This document shows positions 1 to 3,640 of a stretch of 5,095 bases of DNA, piece by piece. Positions within the stretch are counted from its first letter, which is position 1, and each line of letters starts with the position of its first letter. The notes below the pieces were generated by a model. The model did no database searches and had not been told where the DNA came from. It was given only the letters and a program-made list of their open reading frames with translations. Location of the stretch: the NCBI GenBank assembly GCA_002404195.1, contig DHJF01000027.1, positions 1,272-6,366 of the forward strand, read 5' to 3'. The DNA comes from Candidatus Saccharibacteria bacterium UBA4727 (GTDB lineage: Bacteria; Patescibacteriota; Saccharimonadia; Saccharimonadales; Saccharimonadaceae). Made by a program: the position numbers and the translations under genes.

Positions 1-6
1 GTGGTG

Positions 7-87
7 TTACCCACTTCTTTCCACTGGCTTTACTATAATACCCACAACTACCCACGACAAGCCCCAATTTCATTTAGTTTTACCACT
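7..87 (+). promoter_or_regulatory. Cluster of degenerate DnaA-box-like motifs (possible origin part)
   Basis: The heptamer TACCCAC occurs three times, at 8-14, 39-45 and 49-55. Related CCAC cores lie at 21-24 and 83-86. Aligned to the DnaA box TTATCCACA, the copies at 7-15 and 38-46 match 7 of 9 positions, and those at 17-25, 48-56 and 79-87 match 6 of 9. All face the same way. CCAC cores begin at 11, 21, 42, 52 and 83, so gaps are 10, 21, 10 and 31 bases, close to whole helical turns. Together with the two perfect boxes just to the right, this resembles an origin or a DnaA-regulated promoter. The cluster probably continues beyond the left edge. Individual weak boxes could be chance; the regular series makes the call. 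Confidence 0.5.
32..60 (-). promoter_or_regulatory. Putative leftward promoter within the DnaA-box cluster
   Basis: Read on the minus strand there is a -35-like TTGTCG (60 to 55, 4 of 6 to TTGACA), a 17-base spacer, and a -10-like TATAGT (37 to 32, 5 of 6 to TATAAT). Transcription would begin near position 25 and leave the window on the left, where the target gene lies. Two of the TACCCAC motifs (39-45 and 49-55) sit inside the spacer and touch the -35, so DnaA binding there would be expected to repress it. A dnaA gene to the left is a natural guess but is not visible. A plus-strand TATAAT at 34-39 lacks a recognisable -35. Confidence 0.4.
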
Positions 88-96
88 TACGCTTGG

Positions 97-118
97 TTAT
101 CCACAAAAATGTGGATAA
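97..118. promoter_or_regulatory. Inverted pair of perfect DnaA boxes
   Basis: TTATCCACA at 97-105 and its exact reverse complement TGTGGATAA at 110-118 are separated by AAAA. Both match the strict nine-base DnaA box at all nine positions. Such boxes bind domain IV of the initiator DnaA in origins and in the dnaA promoter. The pair could also fold as a 9-bp hairpin with a T run at 124-129, but five bases separate stem and T run, so terminator use is less likely. No coding region overlaps it. Confidence 0.7.
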
Positions 119-141
119 GTATGTTTTTTAACAGAGGCCAC

Positions 142-177
142 AAAAAATACCACAGTTGTACTAACTGTGGTATTTTT
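142..177 (-). terminator. Strong hairpin terminator, probably bidirectional
   Basis: A perfect 15-bp inverted repeat (143-157 and 163-177) surrounds the five-base loop 158-162. The stem centre is TACCACAGTT pairing with AACTGTGGTA and the ends are A/T runs. On the minus strand the helix ends in six T bases, 22 bases after the stop codon of the small membrane protein gene, so it ends the leftward transcription unit. On the plus strand it ends in five T bases, so it could also stop rightward transcription from the origin-like region. Confidence 0.88.
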
Positions 178-199
178 AGCTATGTCCTGTCGATTTTAT

Positions 200-400
200 C
201 TAGCGATTAAAGATAAAGTTAGCCAGCTGGCTGTCGTACTGTGTGGTCACCTGCAGCGCGATCCACGTCGTAAAGATAAACAAGTTCGCGACAATCGAAA
301 CGATAAAGATTGAGTTCTTTAAATCTTGCGATACATATTGATTAGCGACAACTACTTCGGCTAATGATGTTTCTTGGTCGTTTTGTGTTTTTTCTGTCAT
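200..400 (-). CDS. Small single-span membrane protein of unknown function
   Basis: This 66-residue protein has a polar, acidic first part (about residues 1-29), one hydrophobic span at about residues 30-50 rich in I, V, F and L with a Trp at 46, and a short polar tail ending in Asn-Arg. There is no evident signal-peptidase site, so it is more likely a membrane-anchored small protein than a secreted one. I do not recognise the family. It is judged real because it starts with ATG, sits 9 bases after a good -10 box, fills the space between yvcK and a strong terminator, and has a coherent membrane-protein composition. It lies on the same strand as yvcK and GH1, 61 bases after the yvcK stop. It may be transcribed alone as well as by read-through. 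Its function is unknown; an accessory role in the cell envelope is only a guess. Confidence 0.72.
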   Translation of the reverse strand: MTEKTQNDQETSLAEVVVANQYVSQDLKNSIFIVSIVANLFIFTTWIALQVTTQYDSQLANFIFNR

Positions 401-409
401 AATAACTCT

Positions 410-438
410 AATTTAGCATACTGTTTATGCTTTGTCAA
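410..438 (-). promoter_or_regulatory. Promoter of the small membrane protein gene
   Basis: On the minus strand there is a perfect -35 TTGACA (438 to 433), a 17-base spacer, and a -10 TAAATT (415 to 410, 4 of 6) preceded by TGC, which gives the extended -10 pattern TGn. It lies wholly within the gap between the yvcK stop and the next start. Transcription should begin about 6-8 bases after the -10, near 402-404, and the ATG begins at 400. The message would therefore have almost no leader. Confidence 0.65.
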
Positions 439-461
439 TAGTATTGTCCTGTACAGCTTCC

Positions 462-1484
462 TTACGAAGACTTCACACGCTCATACAAGTCGACAAGCGC
501 CTGCACGACAGCCGCAGAATCATGACGAATCAACGAGCGCGTCACAGGCAACTTCTCGGCCGTATTCTTTTCAGCGACAGCCCCCAAGAAGTTGCCACCC
601 ACCACGTCATACTGCGCAGTCTCGAGCGCTGCTGTATCGAGCCGGGATATATAGGCTCCCTCGGCCTCGTAGCGTGCAGCCAGGTCGTCCGATGGCACCT
701 GCTCGTTATAGAGAACGTAGTCCAAGAATGGCACGCCAACAAAGCGCTCGATTTCGTCGGCATGGTCATTAACTGTGAATTCATCCGTTTGGCCCATCTT
801 GGTTACTAAATTCGAGACGTAGACGATGGTTGCTTTTGTCCGCTGGAGCGCCTCGCTAATACCGGGAATAATCAGCAACGGACCAAGCGACGTATAGAGG
901 TCGCCTGGAGCAATCACGACTAAATCGGCCTGCTCAATTGCCGCGAGGGCTGTTTGATTGGCACTGGCAGCAGGAATAAGCGATAGAGTTGCTTTTCGTG
1001 GGTCGTTTTTGAAATAGTCAGCATCGATCACCCGTTCGCCGTGCAAAATAACGCTCGCCTCGGGCCATTCCATCTTGAGTCGTACGTTGTCGAGCGTCGC
1101 GGGAATCACCATGCCGTTAACACGTAAAATCTCCGAGGCCGTCTCGACCGCATCGCTAAAGTTACCCGTCGTTTTTTCAAGTGCCGTCAGCAAGATATTG
1201 CCAAACGAATGGCCGCCAAAGGTACCCTCTTCGAATCGATAATTAAACAGGTCACGAACTTTCGGCGAGTCGCTGAGCGCCACCAAACATTGTCGAATAT
1301 CGCCCGGAGGCAACGTGCCGAGTTCGTCGCGTAGCACGCCCGTACTGCCGCCGTCGTCGACCATATTGACGATCGCGGCAATCTGTGAGGTGTGGTTTTT
1401 TAAAGCCGATAGGAGCGTAAAACTACCCGTGCCGCCGCCAATGACAGCAATCTTTATCTCACTTTTCGCAAACGGCTCGTTCAT
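462..1484 (-). CDS. yvcK: YvcK family UDP-GlcNAc-binding protein (gluconeogenesis factor, CofD-like)
   Basis: This is a full-length member (340 residues; family usually about 310-340) of the cytoplasmic CofD-like YvcK/YbhK family. Known members bind UDP-N-acetylglucosamine and are needed for normal cell-wall synthesis, cell shape and growth on gluconeogenic carbon sources. Motifs are clear: the N-terminal glycine loop VIGGGTG (residues 14-20), NMVDDGGSTGVLRDE (40-54) followed by LGTLPPGDIRQC (55-66), GGHSFGN (90-96), the IAPGDLYTSLGPLL segment (191-204) and VYVSNLVTKMGQTD (221-234). The start overlaps the upstream GH1 stop as TAATG, and a GAGG Shine-Dalgarno at 1495-1492 lies 7 bases before it, so translation is probably coupled to GH1. 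In Firmicutes yvcK usually sits with rapZ and whiA; neither is seen here. CofD itself, the F420 enzyme, shares the fold, but the motif set and length favour YvcK. Confidence 0.95.
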   Translation of the reverse strand: MNEPFAKSEIKIAVIGGGTGSFTLLSALKNHTSQIAAIVNMVDDGGSTGVLRDELGTLPPGDIRQCLVALSDSPKVRDLFNYRFEEGTFGGHSFGNILLTALEKTTGNFSDAVETASEILRVNGMVIPATLDNVRLKMEWPEASVILHGERVIDADYFKNDPRKATLSLIPAASANQTALAAIEQADLVVIAPGDLYTSLGPLLIIPGISEALQRTKATIVYVSNLVTKMGQTDEFTVNDHADEIERFVGVPFLDYVLYNEQVPSDDLAARYEAEGAYISRLDTAALETAQYDVVGGNFLGAVAEKNTAEKLPVTRSLIRHDSAAVVQALVDLYERVKSS

Positions 1485-2746
1485 TAGTTTCCCTCTCGTA
1501 GATGTTTAATAATCTTACCAAACCAGATAGCACTTGGCCGTAGTGTTCGTTGCTGTGTTTTGTAATCAACTGCAACGAGCCCAAAGCGCGGCCACTTGCC
1601 CTTATCCCATTCAAAATTATCGAGTAGGCTCCAGTGTAAATACCCCTGCAGCTCTACACCGCCATCCATCGCTTTTTGCATGCCAATCAGCGTCTGCGTC
1701 AGCCACCATTGACGCTCATTATCTTCCCCGTCAGCCAGACCGTTTTCGCAGATAATCATCGGCAGATGGTATTTGTCGTGAAGGCGTTCAAGCACGTACT
1801 GAATACTGGCCGGTGCGAGGTCCCAGCCAAGGTCGCTCACCTTCTCTTCAGGGCTATGAATACGGTAGCCGTAAACACGATTGCTTAAATAATAATTCAC
1901 CCCTAAGAAGTCACAGTGCTTGGCGACTTTGCGCAGCGTATAATCGTCCTGAAAGTACTGCATAACATGCGCGCTCACTCGGCTCAGCCAGGCGTCGTCG
2001 CCAGGATAAAAATAGCAGCTATTTTTGGCAATCGAAACTTTGTATCGTCGGTTAATATTGTGAATTGCAGCCGCCGCCTTTTTGTGCGCATAGGCCAAGT
2101 TGTTCGTCACGCGCCACCAGCTATAAAACCCGGTTTTGTTCGGCGGCCAATTACCGAGCCAATAACTCTCAAAGGCATAGACTTCAGGTTCGTTAACAGT
2201 AATAATAAAACGAATATCCGTACCAAGCTCACGAATAATGCGCTCGCTAAACTCCACGAAGTGATGAACATTGCGACGCTTTTCAAAACCACCTTTAACT
2301 GTGAACCAAACGGGTAACGTAAAATGAAACAGCGTTACTACCGGCTCGATGCCACGGCGTTTTAATTCACGGGCATAGGTGCGGTAATGCTCAACCGCTT
2401 CAACATTCCAGGCACCTTCTTCAGGCTCGACGCGTGACCATTCGACACTAAAGCGAAAGGCGTTCATATTCATTTTCTGCAGTAAATCAAAATCTTCTTC
2501 ATAGCGATGGTAGTGATCGGCGGCCTGGCCCGACACGTAATTAGTTGGGCTTTTGGCCTGGTGTTTGACCCGCGACCAACTCGGAACATCATCGTAATGA
2601 TATTCCGCCTGCGCTGCCTTTGACTTGGCGTTTTCGAGCTCCCAGACGCTCCACTGGTTATGGGTCTTACCCTCTACTTGATGCGCCGCCGTGGCTGCGC
2701 CCCATAGGAATTTTTTTGGAAACTTGAGCTTGGGCTTATCTTGCAT
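1484..2746 (-). CDS. Glycoside hydrolase family 1 beta-glycosidase (beta-glucosidase type)
   Basis: This is a retaining GH1 enzyme on a TIM-barrel fold that hydrolyses beta-linked glucose or galactose from disaccharides or short glycosides. It has 420 residues, slightly short for the family (about 440-480) but with all landmarks. These are the N-terminal signature FLWGAATAAHQVEG (13-26), VTLFHFTLP (137-145), acid/base Glu186 in TVNEP (183-187), nucleophile Glu334 in ICENG (332-336), and the sugar-binding segment HWSLLDNFEW (371-380) followed by RFGL (387-390). The common HHW of the substrate-binding strand is FHF here, a variation known in the family. No signal peptide is seen, so it acts in the cytoplasm on imported sugars. 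The lysine/serine phosphate-binding signature of 6-phospho-beta-glucosidases is not evident. The gene is the first cistron of the unit with yvcK, with a -10 TATAAT 8 bases before the ATG. The exact substrate cannot be read from sequence. Confidence 0.93.
   Translation of the reverse strand: MQDKPKLKFPKKFLWGAATAAHQVEGKTHNQWSVWELENAKSKAAQAEYHYDDVPSWSRVKHQAKSPTNYVSGQAADHYHRYEEDFDLLQKMNMNAFRFSVEWSRVEPEEGAWNVEAVEHYRTYARELKRRGIEPVVTLFHFTLPVWFTVKGGFEKRRNVHHFVEFSERIIRELGTDIRFIITVNEPEVYAFESYWLGNWPPNKTGFYSWWRVTNNLAYAHKKAAAAIHNINRRYKVSIAKNSCYFYPGDDAWLSRVSAHVMQYFQDDYTLRKVAKHCDFLGVNYYLSNRVYGYRIHSPEEKVSDLGWDLAPASIQYVLERLHDKYHLPMIICENGLADGEDNERQWWLTQTLIGMQKAMDGGVELQGYLHWSLLDNFEWDKGKWPRFGLVAVDYKTQQRTLRPSAIWFGKIIKHLREGN
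1491..1496 (-). promoter_or_regulatory. Shine-Dalgarno of yvcK inside the end of the GH1 gene
   Basis: The minus strand reads AGAGGG just before AAAC and the TAATG stop-start overlap. GAGG can pair with the 16S rRNA 3' end and ends 7 bases before the yvcK ATG, a standard distance. It supports the chosen start and is the only convincing Shine-Dalgarno in front of the visible start codons of this window. Confidence 0.65.
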
Positions 2747-2754
2747 ATCTTTCT

Positions 2755-2780
2755 ATTATACCCTGTACGACAGTTTTCAA
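2755..2780 (-). promoter_or_regulatory. Promoter of the GH1-yvcK unit
   Basis: A perfect -10 TATAAT (2760 to 2755) lies 8 bases before the GH1 ATG. The best -35-like hexamer is TTGAAA (2780 to 2775, 5 of 6), but its spacer is only 14 bases, shorter than the usual 16-18, and no -35 match exists at standard spacing. Either the promoter is weak or activator-dependent, or the -35 is not recognised as in E. coli. Transcription would begin at about 2747-2749, giving a leader of zero to two bases. Confidence 0.5.
2763..2773. promoter_or_regulatory. Short inverted repeat CTGT-N3-ACAG in the shared promoter region
   Basis: CTGTACGACAG is a 4-bp inverted repeat with a three-base centre. It lies exactly between the -35-like and -10 elements of the GH1 promoter and just upstream of the LssY_C start region, where a repressor could act on both genes. 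A related 8-base palindrome, CTGTACAG, lies at 449-456, 10 bases upstream of the -35 of the small-protein promoter. Both are short enough to be chance. Confidence 0.2.
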
Positions 2781-2782
2781 TG

Positions 2783-2788
2783 TAGAAT
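2783..2788 (+). promoter_or_regulatory. Putative -10 box of the LssY_C gene
   Basis: TAGAAT matches TATAAT at 5 of 6 positions and lies 6 bases before the ATG at 2795, so transcription would begin at or next to the start codon. No -35-like hexamer is visible 16-18 bases upstream; that stretch overlaps the -10 of the divergent GH1 promoter. The call rests on position and on the same arrangement at the GH1 and small-protein genes. Confidence 0.35.
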
Positions 2789-2794
2789 AAGAGC

Positions 2795-3640
2795 ATGATT
2801 GGTATCGTCTTCCGTCTCGCTTGGCGCATCCTCGTTGGAGTTGTTGCTATATACCTCGCCTATGGCACAGTGTTTGTCTTTTTTCCCTATCTCGATCGAC
2901 ATATGCCGTTTTTGCTGGTCATTATCGTTTTATACGTTTTTACCGCCTACGTCGGCATCCCTTTTCTCGTCCGTCTGTGGCACATCGTCCTCGTCCCCAC
3001 CCACATACCTCAGTACGCCGTCAGCGGTGATGGCTGGTCGAGCGACCCTGTAAACATTGCGATTGTCTGTCGTAATAAACGCCAGTTGTGCCGCCAGATG
3101 CAGCGAGCCGGCTGGCACATCGCCGACCCGCCAACCATAAAGAATAGCCTTCACCTCGCAGTCGCCGTACTGCTAAAACTCCCCTACCCCACTGCCCCAT
3201 TTAGTAATTTGTATCTGTTCGGGCGTCGTCAAGATATCGGTTTTCAAATTCAAACTGGCAACCCCACCTCGCCACGTCATCGTCACCATGTCCGCTTTTG
3301 GCAGCTGCACCCTAACGACAACGCAGCACATCACCATACCACTTTTTGGCATCGTATTATGGCCGTTTTCACAGACAGTAAGCGTGAAATCTGGATTGGT
3401 ACCGCCACGCACGACACGGGACCATTCGCTTTTCGTGTCCGAAATCTGCAACTGACTCATCAGATCGACCAGCAGACCGACCGTGAGCGAGACTACCTTC
3501 TCGCCACCCTCAAACAGCATAAAGCCATCCTGCGGCGCACAGTTATTGCCGCTGGCGAGCCAATTTCGTTTCGCGGCCAAACGTTCGGTGTCACTATCGT
3601 CACCGACGGAACCCTCACCGTTGTCCAATTGCGGGGCTAA
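2795..3640 (+). CDS. Membrane-anchored LssY C-terminal domain protein
   Basis: This 281-residue protein has two hydrophobic helices (about 8-30 and 38-62) followed by a soluble domain (about 80-275) resembling the LssY_C domain, whose molecular function is not established. Family-like segments are VNIAIVCRNKRQL (86-98) then AGWHIADPPTIKNSL (105-119), LPYPTAPFSNLYLFGRRQD (129-147), RHRHHVRFW (161-169), WIGTATHD (200-207) and THQID..TDRERD (221-233). In larger proteins LssY_C is often joined to DedA- or PAP2-type membrane domains; here only two helices remain, so it is a stand-alone form. A His-rich insert follows residue 170. The repeated polar residues (His164, His165, Asp207, His222, Asp225, Asp229, Glu231) could form a metal or catalytic site, but that is inference. 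The coding strand is C-rich relative to G. It is divergent from GH1 and overlaps the helicase gene tail to tail by 4 bases. No usable Shine-Dalgarno precedes the ATG. Confidence 0.85.
   Translation: MIGIVFRLAWRILVGVVAIYLAYGTVFVFFPYLDRHMPFLLVIIVLYVFTAYVGIPFLVRLWHIVLVPTHIPQYAVSGDGWSSDPVNIAIVCRNKRQLCRQMQRAGWHIADPPTIKNSLHLAVAVLLKLPYPTAPFSNLYLFGRRQDIGFQIQTGNPTSPRHRHHVRFWQLHPNDNAAHHHTTFWHRIMAVFTDSKREIWIGTATHDTGPFAFRVRNLQLTHQIDQQTDRERDYLLATLKQHKAILRRTVIAAGEPISFRGQTFGVTIVTDGTLTVVQLRG

Noticed and set aside
16..39. Rightward promoter with TATAAT at 34-39
   Set aside because: There is no -35-like hexamer at 16-18 bases and no rightward gene before the terminator; the overlapping minus-strand promoter has both elements at 17-base spacing.
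97..129. Inverted DnaA boxes plus T run as a rightward terminator
   Set aside because: Five bases separate the hairpin from the T run and both arms are perfect DnaA boxes; binding sites explain it better, and a far stronger terminator lies at 142-177.
1..210. Plus-strand open frame of 69 codons from a GTG at the edge
   Set aside because: It runs through the DnaA boxes and the terminator hairpin, has no start signal and a composition unlike a protein; the region is better explained as regulatory DNA.
374..809. Two overlapping plus-strand open frames opposite the end of yvcK
   Set aside because: They lie almost wholly antisense to the well-conserved yvcK gene and give low-complexity Arg/Ser/His-rich translations with no recognisable domain.
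1916..2317. 133-codon plus-strand open frame opposite GH1
   Set aside because: It is antisense to the GH1 segment carrying the NEP catalytic motif and has no ribosome site or recognised domain; it is a shadow frame.
3173..3628. 151-codon minus-strand open frame opposite LssY_C
   Set aside because: The plus-strand frame carries the LssY_C motifs; the antisense frame has none and would be wholly nested.
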